DNA of 64,000 nt from the NCBI GenBank assembly GCA_949358305.1, contig OX442314.1, positions 26,459,118 through 26,523,117 on the forward strand, in the 5' to 3' direction. The notes under the pieces are model-generated. The model saw nothing but the letters and a program-made list of their open reading frames with translations, had not been told where the DNA came from and made no database searches. How positions within the stretch are numbered: position 1 is the stretch's first letter; each line of letters begins with the position of its first letter. The position numbers and the translations under genes are program-made. The DNA comes from Strigamia acuminata. Lineage: Eukaryota; Arthropoda; Chilopoda; Geophilomorpha; Linotaeniidae. Of the stretch, positions 40,421 to 52,000 are shown piece by piece.

Positions 40421-42648
40421 CCATCACCAGTATTATTGCATGGATAAAACAACCAAATACGTATGAAATTCATACAATACATGAATCTATAGTTATGCAA
40501 CCTGCTGCATCAAACAGGAATAAAGCAAAGTGCACAAATGTCAACAATCAAGAGATACTTTTAAAATGCTTTGACAAATGGTTGGCTGTAACTACAAATT
40601 CTTGAAAAATAATTACAAAAAAAAGTAAATTGAGAAACAGAAAAATAAAATTGTTAGCTCCTCCTTCTTAATGTACACTAACCAAAAATATATTGTAACA
40701 CTAAATTCCCACTAGTTGCCCAGAACATTTAACCTAATGGCTAACCAAAATGTTGCTAGTTTAGGCACAGAGCTGAAACTACCAAGTTTACATGAATTGA
40801 GTGCTACCTGCTAATCGGCCTACTACCATGTACAATTTATAGGTAATGCATTCATCAGTTTAATAGTTTTTCTGTAGTTCTGTGAGAACCGAGACTTGTA
40901 AAGATGAAGCAACTAATTAGTTTATTTCAGGCTGAATTTTAAGGAAGGGTTGGGCAAAGTACAAGTGAAAAGTACAAGAATTTGTTATTTGATATTTTAA
41001 GCAATAAGGCGATAATATTCGATATTACTAGCGATATTATTCGATATTACTAGCGATATTATTCGATATTACTAGCGATATTATTCGATATTACGAGCAA
41101 TATTATTCGATATTACTAGCAATATTATTCGATATTACTAGCAATATTATTCGATATTACTAGCAATATTATTCAATATTACTAGCAATATTATTCGATA
41201 TTACTAGCAATATTATTTGATAATGCATTTAACTACACAATCGATAAAACGATATAAAATGTAATTATTATATAATTTCCACAAGTTCGCATTCACAAGA
41301 AATAAATTACTTATTTTTAGTACTCATTGGCAGTTGGAACAAACTGTGTGTAATAACTTGCTGCAAAATTTTAGAAAGTGTTTTCTTTGTAGCCACCGGA
41401 GTGATTGGATAAGTCAACTATAAAAGGTATAAAATTGTGGTGGCCTATTGTTACATGCCCAGACCACTAGATGGCGTCACCTCACTTATGCACTTGACAC
41501 CATCAGATCAGTCAACTTGGGGCTGCAGGGGGCAACAAAGTTTACCTCTTTGGCACCAGACTCAAACAACAAGGCAGATCTGCTCTGAAACTCAAGCTGT
41601 GTCTTTTGCTTGTCTCATGTTCACTCTTTTGGTCTTTTGAGACTGGCACCTTTAGCGCCTGGGCTCTTTAGCCAAAGCCTTAAAAAAATCGAACACCGCT
41701 GTTCGGTTAATCAGACGTTCATATGACCGCCGTTGGGATAACTGTTTAAAAAAAAAAAAATCAGCAAATTGAAATTTTTTATTCTTGTGAAAATAAAATA
41801 ATTTAGACATTAAAAAAAGACAGTGGTTTTTCTTGTTTACTTGCATAATAATGCAAATTTCAATACATTTATTGAAGAAAATCAGTACTTTTGTAGTAGA
41901 AATTTAATTTTTTTCCACAATGGCTGGCTTTATTTCAGCTGATTTGTTTTCATTTTAAAACGAAAACATTTAACTTAAGATGACTAAGATAAGTTGGATA
42001 GTACTAATTTGATGGTGCTCTACAACTTTGTAATTGGAAATTTTGCTCTATCTCAACCAGATAACGAGTTAGCGAATGAAAAGTGCATTGTTGCATGTCT
42101 GGCATAAAATTTGATTACACTATTGGATTTGTCATCCCTACTTTGCTGTAGGCTAGTCTGTTTGGTTTTTTGAAAAAGCATATACTTATTCTGGAAATTG
42201 ACTGTAACGTCTTAAACGAAACACCCTGTATATCAAGCTCTAGCCCACTGTAATTTACGAGTAAACACCTTGCCATCCATGATTTCATATCTGCTGTTTT
42301 ATTCCTAACTATATTGGACATAAGTATACACATACTCGCTTTAGTTAAACATAAATAAAAACTGCCATTTCAAAATCTACCAGCATGTTCCAAATGACCC
42401 CTAATAATTTAATATACTAGTCTATTCCTCACATGTAATTAACCATAAAAATAAGATTGATTGATTTTTTTATTGTATCGTTACAATAAATAAACCAAGC
42501 GTCACCTGCAAAGTGATGGTGTATTGATTTTCTGTCAAAACTAACTGTACTTACCTCCCATGAAATTAATTCCCATGGAAAAGAGCTGCATCCAGTGGTC
42601 ACTGTGTTATGACTACCGGTAAGTGTTGTATGAAATCCGTATTGAACT
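40421..42648. other. intergenic region between IR genes A and B
   Basis: No supported exon in 2.2 kb. The 3' UTR of gene A is followed by a 22 bp minisatellite and then AT-rich sequence without recognised elements. Confidence 0.55.
40990..41225. repeat. 22 bp minisatellite between IR genes
   Basis: About ten copies of CGATATTACTAGCAATATTA + TT, with a GCGATATT variant grouped at the left end. Confidence 0.93.
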
Positions 42649-42994
42649 ATGGCCGTGTTTAAACTATTTGTTAGCAGCATTCTGTATCTGTATTTTGTTC
42701 GATGTTGGAATGTATATTCAGGTAAGTGTAATTAAATTGATGAATTCATTTCACACGCATCTTCTGTTGATGCAACTTCCACAATGTACACAGAAATCCG
42801 AATTTTTTACATTTTTAGGTGTTGATGATATAAAAAGCAAACGTTATTTGCATTTTCATCTGACATGTAAGGCTATAAACATAGTGAAAATGATGAATAC
42901 CAGAAGTGTCCTACTCTTCTATGATGAAGGTAAAGTCATTTTCAAATTTGTCAGAGATTAGTGTTTCATAAGCTTATATCTCGTGTAATATATT

Positions 42995-43390
42995 GAGTGT
43001 GTGAGTGTTCAGACGGACGCCACGTGGTCAGGGGAGGGCCACGAGGCGTTGGACGCAACACACAACGTACGGCGGACGTGGCGCAATTGGACGCTCAGGT
43101 CCCGATGGGTGACAGAGTCACCACGCCGATCGTTTGGTCCGTTTGGGTCGTGCGACCGTCTGGCTTGCTGGCTGTTGGACAACTCGTGGACCACTACAGG
43201 GTCCATCCACTTCCGGAAGGGCACTTCTGGGCCCTGATTCTAATAATCAAGGGCCTGCAGCTCCACCTGATTGCAGAGGACCGCAACAGGCTGCGCAAGA
43301 GACGAGAGGCGCTGGAGCTGCGCCAGGTGCATTGCTGTTGCAGTGCAGTGATCAGCGCGCAGGGGCAGCTGGTCACAAGTGGCAAATGTT
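42995..43390. other. GC-rich block in IR gene B intron 2
   Basis: About 400 bases with clearly higher GC than the surrounding AT-rich intron, and an open frame of about 130 codons on the plus strand (42,997-43,392). I recognise no protein family in any frame. The sharp base-composition change suggests an inserted fragment, perhaps of a transposon. Confidence 0.4.
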
Positions 43391-44845
43391 AACTCAGCAA
43401 TAATTCAAATATCTCTTCTGATTAATGACTTATTCTATTGGAAATTGATCATCTTGTGTTTGTGAGTGTGGATGCAATATTATTTCATCCTAAATGTGAT
43501 AAGCCCAGAACATGTTCAAGTATACCAGGATACTTTTGCCTATCGCAATGGACATTTAGACCAAAAATGTTTTTTCCTGAATTTGCAGTACGCACAATTC
43601 TGTTCTTAAACGGTGGATACATTCCAGAAAAAAACATGTGAAAAAAGAAACTAGCTAACTGCATTTAACAAGTCGTGTTGTAAGTGTTGTAGGTGTTTGT
43701 GTTTTTGTTTTGTGATGTTAAAAGACACAAAACCAAACACCAAAAACATGACTTGTGAATGCAGCTACTGTTTTTTTTTAAAAAAAACTCTTTATACAAA
43801 ATTTACAGAGAGACATAGTAGTTACTATGCCGCAACATAGAACTACATTCCGGCAGGCCGCTAAGAGTTATTGTCGTTTGTTTGTGTTTTTGCTATCAGT
43901 ATTAGTCTGTGGTGAGAGAACTAAGAAATGTGTCTGTGCACATTGGATTATGTATGTTGTTTAAGTGCCATCTCTTCTGCCATTGTTGTGCCATTGTGAG
44001 GTTTGCTTGTCAACTTGTGGTTAGATTAATGTTTTTCTACACTTGGAATTTGCACCAGTGGCTATTTCCGTTGCTGGCGCTGGTTTACATTTCCGCCAAA
44101 AAGAACTGTCCTCTTAGGACGTAGTTCTACGTAAAAACCGTGTTAAATCAAAATAAATTGTGTAAAAAAAGTATTGAATTACTCTTATACTGTAGACCGT
44201 GTAAAAAAAAACAGAATTAGATGTATTTCAAATTGAAAAAAAAATTATTTCTTATGTTTCAGAATTTGTTTCTCCTGCATTTCTGAAATGGCCATACACA
44301 ACTAAACTTACAACATTACAATTGTCTGGTAACAAAAACACAACAGCAATTTTGCCAGATCATCGCTTTGATTTATTACTTGTCTGGTTGAAACATCCAA
44401 TCAACTTGATGAAGATATTTGAAAATGAAGTAATCTGTACAATACTTTACAAATCGAAAACCATATCTACACATTCTATTCCAGGCATTTCGATCACCTT
44501 TTGTGATTGAGAAGAAAACAATCTTGTTTCTGTTAGAAGATTATTCTCAAGTGGATATCACTATGACTACACAAGACCTGTTAATTTGGAAGCAAAACCA
44601 AATCATTTTTCTTACCGATGCAAAAAACCACACTTGTCAGGTTATACTTCAAAATCAAGTGCACTGAGTACAACTAGAATAGTACTAATTTGACTTTTCA
44701 ATTATAAAAAATTATTTTTATAACACTACACTGCCATGCTATTAACGATTAATTTCTGTGTAATTTTGATTAATTTAACAGAATTTTAATATGATTTCAA
44801 TGAAATATGTGAAAAACTTACACTCCCTTAGAAAATGTGGTATAC

Positions 44846-44849
44846 AAAT
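44846..44849. repeat. target site duplication, left copy (AAAT)
   Basis: AAAT directly before the 5' LTR repeats directly after the 3' LTR at 58372-58375. Removing one copy with the element restores IR exon 5 to its expected length. Confidence 0.9.
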
Positions 44850-45845
44850 TGTGGTGACCCGACTGGGGTGGGGCACGAAGAGTTTCTCTCGTGGCCTACA
44901 TACGGGTAAAGAAGGGGAGTCGCACGCGCGCCTCCCTTCCCTCAGAGCATTGACATCCAGTCAATGGACGGGCGTCTGCCCTGGGGGAGTGGGGGAGATT
45001 CGTCTTCTCCACTATTGGGTGGCTTTAGTCACCTGTCACCCCCCGCTTTGTGCAAAGGAATTCGCCTTGCACTGAGCGGAGAGAACCAACACAAAAATCA
45101 ACCAAGATACACGTAAAAGCCAAACGTCCTAAAACGATCAAGCCTAAGTACAAAGACTTCAGGAGTGACCTAGGACAAGGGACTTTCAACGTGAGTACGA
45201 TTGATTTGTGTTAACCTCCGCAGAGTAACCTGCGAAACAAGATTACCACACTATTTTAGCAAGCCAGCTAGAAATAGTAAACCTACTCCAATTTAGCGAG
45301 TTGTGCAGACAAACGGTCGCACAAGCCTAAATTGCAGTAACCACGACGAGCGTTCCCGCCGCTGTGTGTATCGCCGGGAACCACCAAGCGTCCGCCGCTG
45401 TGTGATCGCCGGACACCTACAAAAAACCCTAAACCTAGACAACAGACCAGAAGTAAGACCTTTCAGGCATTCACTCGCGCCCGACCAGCGTGAGCCCGAA
45501 GGACCGAACGAGAAACGTGAGACGAGGACGCCATTCATTGCCACGCCGGCCCAAGACGACACCACGTTGCCACGCGGACGCCATCTTGGATCCACAGCGA
45601 CAAAGGACGACCTCGACCAGTTTCCCGCCAACTTCACACCCCTTTCCTTTTACCTTTTTATTCCCTTACATATTTTATTCCCTTTTAACTGTATATTCCC
45701 GTATAATAAATACATTTATTATATTTACCTTTTACATTGTCTTGCCGTGTTACATTATTTGGGTAACCGCTTGAGTAAAGCGGTATTGCGAGATCAGAGA
45801 GTGACTCATACCACGTATCAGCGACAGACCGAGTTGAGCGCGACA
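44850..45845 (+). repeat. 5' LTR, 996 bp
   Basis: It starts TGTGGTGACC and ends GAGCGCGACA. No difference from the 3' LTR (57376-58371) was seen when read side by side, and both are 996 bases. An AATAAA lies at about 45,704. A strong splice donor AAC/GTGAGT lies at 45,190/45,191 and could feed a spliced subgenomic RNA. The motif CGCCATCTTGG (45,579-45,589) is YY1-like. Confidence 0.95.
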
Positions 45846-45847
45846 CG

Positions 45848-45867
45848 TGGGGGCCTGTCCGGGATCG
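45848..45867 (+). other. presumed primer binding site
   Basis: Two bases after the 5' LTR the sequence reads TGGGGGCCTGTCCGGGATCG. It starts with TGG, as expected for pairing with a tRNA 3' CCA end, and its complement contains GATCCCGG, resembling a T-arm. I could not assign the tRNA. Confidence 0.55.
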
Positions 45868-45913
45868 ATTTAAACGACTCGAATAGAACTTGAGATCATT
45901 TTCATACCCAAAA

Positions 45914-48900
45914 ATGGCAGACAATATCCGAGTAACGGATTCCGACTCCGACGCGAACAAGAGAGCCGGCAGTCGTAAAGGCGCCGACTATCACTTGCGA
46001 TCTGGAGGTCCCTTACCCAAAGCCTCAGCGCACGAAGCGAGGCAAAAACGGCGCAAGCCTAAACCCGATCGCAGAAGCGCATCAGAGGCATCGCACCCGT
46101 CTCGTTCCGAGACGAGGCAGCGATTGGACGAGACAGAGCGGGGTGAAGAGCAATCTCACTCCAAACTGCCGCGTTCTAACCGTGACGGCGAGACGAGCGG
46201 AAACGAGGTTTTATCCCGTAACCCATCGCCTCGTCTAACGCACGACACCGAGGTGGGCAGTCCGAAAGCGGCGTCTCCGATACAAAAGACGGCCTCAAAC
46301 ACGACAGCTAATTCGGCACTAAACACGCCAATTACGCAAAGCCGCCCAGCTTCGGTCAGGTCCGAAGGACACAAGTCCAATGCGTCAAAAACTGAGCGTG
46401 TTCCGAGCCAGCCTTACAGCGTCTCGGCCACATTGGTTGACACGATGCAGTTGGCACAGGCAGAAGGTGTACGATACACTCTGCCAACGGGAAAAATAAC
46501 TGTGTACGAAACATTACAAATCGTACGTGCAGCTTTAAGAGCGCACAGGTTATCCCCAGAAATCACCGTTGTTGAAGACGCATACGCTCAACAAATGGTA
46601 GACTCCGCTCAATTCGAAGCGGATGCCGAGAATGAGGCCCGACAAGCCATCCGCGAGAGAAAGCGGAAGCTGGCGGAAAGAGAAGCGCGAGCTCTCGAGT
46701 ACGGCAAATCCCAGCGCGTTCCGACTACTCCAGAAGAAGTCGAAATAGTTGATCGAGCCTTACATGCACATCGTTATGCATTCCGTTCTCAACAAGAAGC
46801 TGAACAAGCTTTCATGACTAGGCTGCAACGAGACAAACCAAAATCCGTTCGCAAGCCAGAAGTTAGCTCGTCCGAATTGTCCGACGAGAGCGTAGAAGGC
46901 GACCCGAAGCGCACGCCGAAGGTCAGCCCCAAACCCGAGCGAAAAAAGGAAGTGCCAGTCACTCCACGCAAACGGGAAGTCTCGACCGAACAACGCGTTC
47001 GACCTCGCATGATGGCGTTAGACGATAACACTAACAACGCTATCAACCGATTAATAAATGCGAACAACGCGCGTCGTAACGAAGAACAGACTCACACGAG
47101 CCGACAACGCGACGACCCGCGGGGTAACGACTGGCAACAGCCGGTACCCATCCTCAAAGACGACGGACCTTCGAGAAAACCTTCCGAAGACCGCACATCG
47201 TCACGAGAGGAACGTCAACGCGAAAGAGGACAGCAACAGTATCACTACGGAAACAGTGATTCGTCGTCGGATGAACTGGAGTCGAATGCACCCAGTCATC
47301 ACGATTCGGAGAGAGGTTCCGGAGAAAGACGAAGGGAAAGAGAACGCGATGAACGCAGGGAAAGGGAACGTGACGACCGTCGTAGGGGCCGGAAAGAGTC
47401 AAACTCTTCACGGCGCAACCCGCCACGCCGCTCACCGTCTCCTGACCCCAGCTCCGACCCCTCGTCCAACGACGACAGACGAAATGATAAGTCAAGTAAT
47501 CGCCGGAAGAGATCCAACTCTCCGCGCGATAGAGAGAAACGACGTCGATCGGAAAATAGCGACCACCGACGGGAGGAGTTTCAGGACCTTCCCCGACAAA
47601 GCGCGTTTACCGATTCGACGGGTCGGCAGTATACGATGGGAGAGCTTGGAAGAGCCCTGCTTGGCTCGTTAAAAGCCGAAGGAATCGATCTGAGCAAACG
47701 AAATGATCGTAATCGTAACACTGGTGACCGCGTAAAGAAAAAATACGCTGTCTCCCGACGTGACACCATGAGTGTTACCGGGAATATTAGGTGGCAATTT
47801 TATATTCAGAACCGTTTCGACGGGTCATGGAAAGCGGGAGATCGCTTCCTTGACGAAGTAATTCGGATTAAGACTGCCACTAAAGCCACCGTAGGAGACA
47901 TGCTCACCCACGGTATTGTCGAGCTAATGACAGGCTCGGCACGTGAGTGGTACCAAGGATTGAAAGGCGTCAATTGGGACGACTTTTTAATGAGATTCGA
48001 CCTGCGCTACGGCGAGACACCCGAAGAGGTGAGCCGAAAGATGCGAGGTCTTCGCCAGATGCCTGGTGAAACCATAATGGATTACGACATTCGCGCCAGA
48101 TTGTTGTTCGAAAAGGCCCCGATGGAATTTCATGCCACGGGATTCAACCTTTTCTTTCTCGGCGGTTTGTCGGAATACTCGCAACGGGTGCTACTTGAAG
48201 AAAGGGCACCGACAGGAGGCAGCTACGAAGAAATGAGCGCCTTCCTGTTCGAGAACACGATAGATATCGAGAAGAGATATTATTCCGCTTTACCAGAAGC
48301 GGAGAAAGCAGCAACCGCTAAACGTCTCAAGTTGAGTGCGGAAAGATATGGGGCGACAGACAAAATCATGCGCCCTACTGAATATCTTAGCGGTATAATG
48401 GAGCTGGCAGAAGCTAGCGTTGGTTTACAAATAAAAAATAAACTGACATCCACGCTGCCTTCCAACCCATTGGCCGCCCCTAAAAAGGCACCGACAGCGT
48501 CAGCCATGCAAGCGACACTGGAGGAGGTCAAGGAGGGGGAGGAAGCCGAACAAAATGTCGGAAAATCAGACGAAAAAGAAGAAAAAGACGATTATTCGAC
48601 GGACGAAGAAATACGAAGCTATCGCGATACCTTATCAACGGGTTGCGATGAGGAAGGACCGCTAGTACATCTCATCCATCGAGATAGAGCGGTAGAAGAA
48701 TTTCGCGCCAGGTTAAAACCAAATGCCGGCCGAATTCCGAAGTATTTTCGAAAAAATTACACGCCACCGTCGAAAGTAGACCCTGAAAAAAAGAAATCGA
48801 TTGAAGCCCCAAGAGACAAATCAAATATTCGTTGTTTTAAGTGTAACCAACCGGGTCACTATTCCAATGAGTGCCCAAGAACAGCGAAAGAAGACGCTAA

Positions 48901-48994
48901 GTTTGACGCGATAATGAAGCAGATGGCAGAGATTAAACTCGCCATGGCAAAAAACGAGTCAAAAAACGAGTCAGCGCAGGCGGCGAAGAAATAA
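45914..48994 (+). CDS. gag: Gag polyprotein
   Basis: 1,026 residues from the first ATG; the frame is open from 45,890. The first 600 residues are a long charged, Arg/Glu/Ser-rich region without a recognised fold, unusual for a Gag of this group. The capsid-like part is at about residues 620-800 (AREWYQGLKGVNWDDFLMRF, then MRGLRQMPGETIMDYDIRAR), typical of retrotransposon Gag. One CCHC zinc knuckle (CFKCNQPGHYSNEC) lies near residue 975. The C-terminal end overlaps the open pol frame (48,937-48,994). Gag assembles the particle and binds the RNA. Confidence 0.92.
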   Translation: MADNIRVTDSDSDANKRAGSRKGADYHLRSGGPLPKASAHEARQKRRKPKPDRRSASEASHPSRSETRQRLDETERGEEQSHSKLPRSNRDGETSGNEVLSRNPSPRLTHDTEVGSPKAASPIQKTASNTTANSALNTPITQSRPASVRSEGHKSNASKTERVPSQPYSVSATLVDTMQLAQAEGVRYTLPTGKITVYETLQIVRAALRAHRLSPEITVVEDAYAQQMVDSAQFEADAENEARQAIRERKRKLAEREARALEYGKSQRVPTTPEEVEIVDRALHAHRYAFRSQQEAEQAFMTRLQRDKPKSVRKPEVSSSELSDESVEGDPKRTPKVSPKPERKKEVPVTPRKREVSTEQRVRPRMMALDDNTNNAINRLINANNARRNEEQTHTSRQRDDPRGNDWQQPVPILKDDGPSRKPSEDRTSSREERQRERGQQQYHYGNSDSSSDELESNAPSHHDSERGSGERRRERERDERRERERDDRRRGRKESNSSRRNPPRRSPSPDPSSDPSSNDDRRNDKSSNRRKRSNSPRDREKRRRSENSDHRREEFQDLPRQSAFTDSTGRQYTMGELGRALLGSLKAEGIDLSKRNDRNRNTGDRVKKKYAVSRRDTMSVTGNIRWQFYIQNRFDGSWKAGDRFLDEVIRIKTATKATVGDMLTHGIVELMTGSAREWYQGLKGVNWDDFLMRFDLRYGETPEEVSRKMRGLRQMPGETIMDYDIRARLLFEKAPMEFHATGFNLFFLGGLSEYSQRVLLEERAPTGGSYEEMSAFLFENTIDIEKRYYSALPEAEKAATAKRLKLSAERYGATDKIMRPTEYLSGIMELAEASVGLQIKNKLTSTLPSNPLAAPKKAPTASAMQATLEEVKEGEEAEQNVGKSDEKEEKDDYSTDEEIRSYRDTLSTGCDEEGPLVHLIHRDRAVEEFRARLKPNAGRIPKYFRKNYTPPSKVDPEKKKSIEAPRDKSNIRCFKCNQPGHYSNECPRTAKEDAKFDAIMKQMAEIKLAMAKNESKNESAQAAKK
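48949..48967 (+). promoter_or_regulatory. two tandem -1 frameshift heptamers (A AAA AAC)
   Basis: AAAAAAC occurs at 48,949-48,955 and again at 48,961-48,967, each in the gag phase A AAA AAC required for simultaneous -1 slippage. The pol frame is the -1 frame and is open across both sites, with the nearest upstream stop at 48,934-48,936. Each is followed by GAGTC. A downstream pseudoknot was not tested. Confidence 0.8.
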
Positions 48995-49017
48995 CTTCTC
49001 GACCGTCTGCGCCATTC

Positions 49018-52000
49018 ATGAAGAAGAAGGGGTTTAACAAAGGGTTCGATAAACCGCCACCAGTCAAAGAAATGGGTAGTGACATAGCTAACGCCCAGAT
49101 CCAAGACAGGGCCAACAACGCTTTGCAGGTAATTACCGCAAACGCTGAGGCTGAGGCGGAAGAACCAAACCTACTGCTTGAAGAATTACCTCAAGTAGTC
49201 GAAGACACAGAAGAATTTCGTGTTTTCATGTGCAACGTGGCGGTCGAATATACCAGCCGCCTATGTATGCTGCCCATGACAATAGAACGCGAAAAAATTA
49301 TGGGACTGCTAGACTCGGGAGCAGATCGCTCGTTCGTTTCCGAAGACATAGTAGCATCATTGGGTCTCACCGATAAGATAAAAGGCGTTAATAAAAATGT
49401 ACGTCTAAAAACCGCCAACGGAATGGCGCGTCCAAAAGGAGTTATAATATTGACCATGGAGTGGCTCGGAGGGGTAGAACAGCACCCTTTCCTGGTCCTG
49501 CCCACGTGCGACAGAATTTTTCTGTTGGGCTTAGACCTCATGGCGTCAATGGAAATACAACCAAATCCAATAACGAAATCTTGGAATTATATCAGAAATG
49601 ATAGAGAAAGACCCGCAATTGTCGTGCCACCAGCTCTTATCAAAGAAGCGGCCGACAAGACACAGTGGGAGAAAGGCCTAAAGAAATTCGTTCAAGACTA
49701 CAATTTTAAAGCATTCGTAGCAGAATTGCAACGGGACAATGTAGTGGAAACGCTTGTCGCCGACGCCGCTTTAGAATTAAACGAAGCGGCAGCCCTACGA
49801 AGGGTCCTACTTAAATATGAGGGGATCCTGTCGAAAAAACCGGGCCGAACGAATAGGGCTATTCACGAGATTAAATTGACGGATAATAAACCTATACGAG
49901 TTGCGTATAAGGGAATGAACCCGCAAAAACGTGAAATAGTACAAAAAATGTGCCAAGAAATGCTAGACAGTGGCATTGTCTCCGAGGCCCAGGGAGAATA
50001 CGCGACGCGAGTTGTGCTCGTGATGCGCCCGGGCTCGGACCCACGCCTATGCATTGATTACCGCCCATTAAACGCGGTGACAGAGATAGATCCCATACAG
50101 ATGCCGTCTATCGAATCCATTTTGAGAGAGCTTAGCCCCTTTTCTTGGGTTACGACGATGGATCTGTCGAAGGGATACTGGCAAGTTGAGATGAGGCCAG
50201 AGGATAAGCTAAAAACAGCATTTTACTCGCCAATTGGACGGTTGATGTTCAACGTCATGCCGTTTGGTTTAGTGAATGCTCCCAGTACCTTTCAGAGACT
50301 AATCGAAAGCGTATTGGGTGATATCCTGCATCAGTTCGTGTGGGCATACCTAGATGACATAGTTATTGCCTCTAAAACATTCGAAGAGCACATTGAGCAC
50401 ATCGACCAAGTGCTCACCCGGCTGGCGAAAGCTGGGTTACACGTTCATCCGGGCAAGAGCAAGTTCTGCCGAAAGGAGCTTGCCTTCCTGGGTTATCGCA
50501 TTGGAGTCAACGGTTTAGCTATTGGCCCCGAAAAAATCGATGCGATTAATCGTTTCCCACCACCCGAGGACGTTAAAGGTGTCCAACGGTTTATGGGAAT
50601 GATAAACTTCTTCGGCAGGTTGCTACCGGGTCTAGCTGAAGTGGCAGCCCCAGTTACCGACCTCCTGAAGAATGAAAACGAATTTGTATGGTCAAATGAG
50701 TGCAACATCGCATTTAATGCGATAAAGAGGATGCTGACGGAAGTCGGCGTAATGCCTCTACCCGACTTAAACCGGCCGTTCATATTACATACGGACGCCA
50801 GCAGAGTTGGGTTAGGAGCGGCGTTGCTCCAAACACACGTGCGCGACGGAGTCGAACAAGACCTGCCGTGCATGTTTATAAGTCGCAAACTCCAAGGCGC
50901 TGAAAAAAATTACAACGCCACAGAGTTGGAGTGTTTGGCAGTTGTGTGGGCTATAAGGAAATTCAGAGATTATCTCGAATATACCAAATTTGTAGTCCAC
51001 ACAGATCATCAAGCGTTACAATGGCTGATGAAATTAAAGGAGCCAGCCGGTCGACTAGCCAGATGGCAGTTAGAACTGATGGCATGCGACTTGACCATTC
51101 AATACAAGCCCGGCAAATATAACGTCGTGGCTGACGCTCTATCAAGGGCACCAGTGTCAGATCCTATCGACGCTGACGATGATGGCGAGGATGATTCCCG
51201 CATCATTTACTGCCCGACGAGTTGTCACCGTTGGGATTTAAGGAAAATAAATGAAATTCCCACCGCGTCTCCAGCAGATGTAAAATTCTGTGGATTCTGG
51301 ACGCGGTTATACCAACCAGCTGCTGACAATTACCCAAATGCAAAGAAGGAACTTAAGCTAGAGCGGAGAATAAATGACCCGCTTCTAAGCGCCTTCCACA
51401 CTCATGTCGGCAAGCAAATGCGAAGCAATCCCCCGACAAGGGAGGAAATAATTGTGCAACAAAAATTAGACAAGAAATGTCAGGATAGAGCTAGATTCGT
51501 ACTGACAGGAAAATATCCGCCCAACTTAACCAGAAGGCAGAAGCGTCGTTATGCACACGAATCCATAGATTACCTATTGGATGACGGCCTTTTGGTGAAA
51601 CATCACCCAAATCACCAAGATGACTTGAGTGAATCGGACACCGCAGTAAAGGTAGTAATACCTGCTTCCTTAATCGGTCGCGTGCTGTGGTTGTTACACG
51701 GGCACCCGCTTGCGAGCCATGCGGGAGTAAGCAGAACACTCTATCGTGCTACACAGCTTTTTCACTGGACAGGGATGAAAAAAGATATTGCTCTTTTTGT
51801 CCACCAATGTCAGCGATGTCAAGCGTGCAAGCCGAGGAGTAAATCACCATTCGAAACTATTTTCTTAGGGCCTTACGCGCCTTTTGATTGTTTAAGTGTC
51901 GATGTGATGGGCCCAAAACCCGTTACGGGAAATAAAAATGCGTACATTATCGTTATAATGGACGTGGCGACTCGTTGGCCCGAGTTGTACGCCGTCGCTA

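Noticed and set aside
45303-45893. 196-codon frame in the 5' LTR and its 193-codon twin in the 3' LTR
   Set aside because: They lie wholly or mostly in LTR sequence, end differently at each LTR border and show no recognised domain; most likely chance in GC-rich non-coding sequence.
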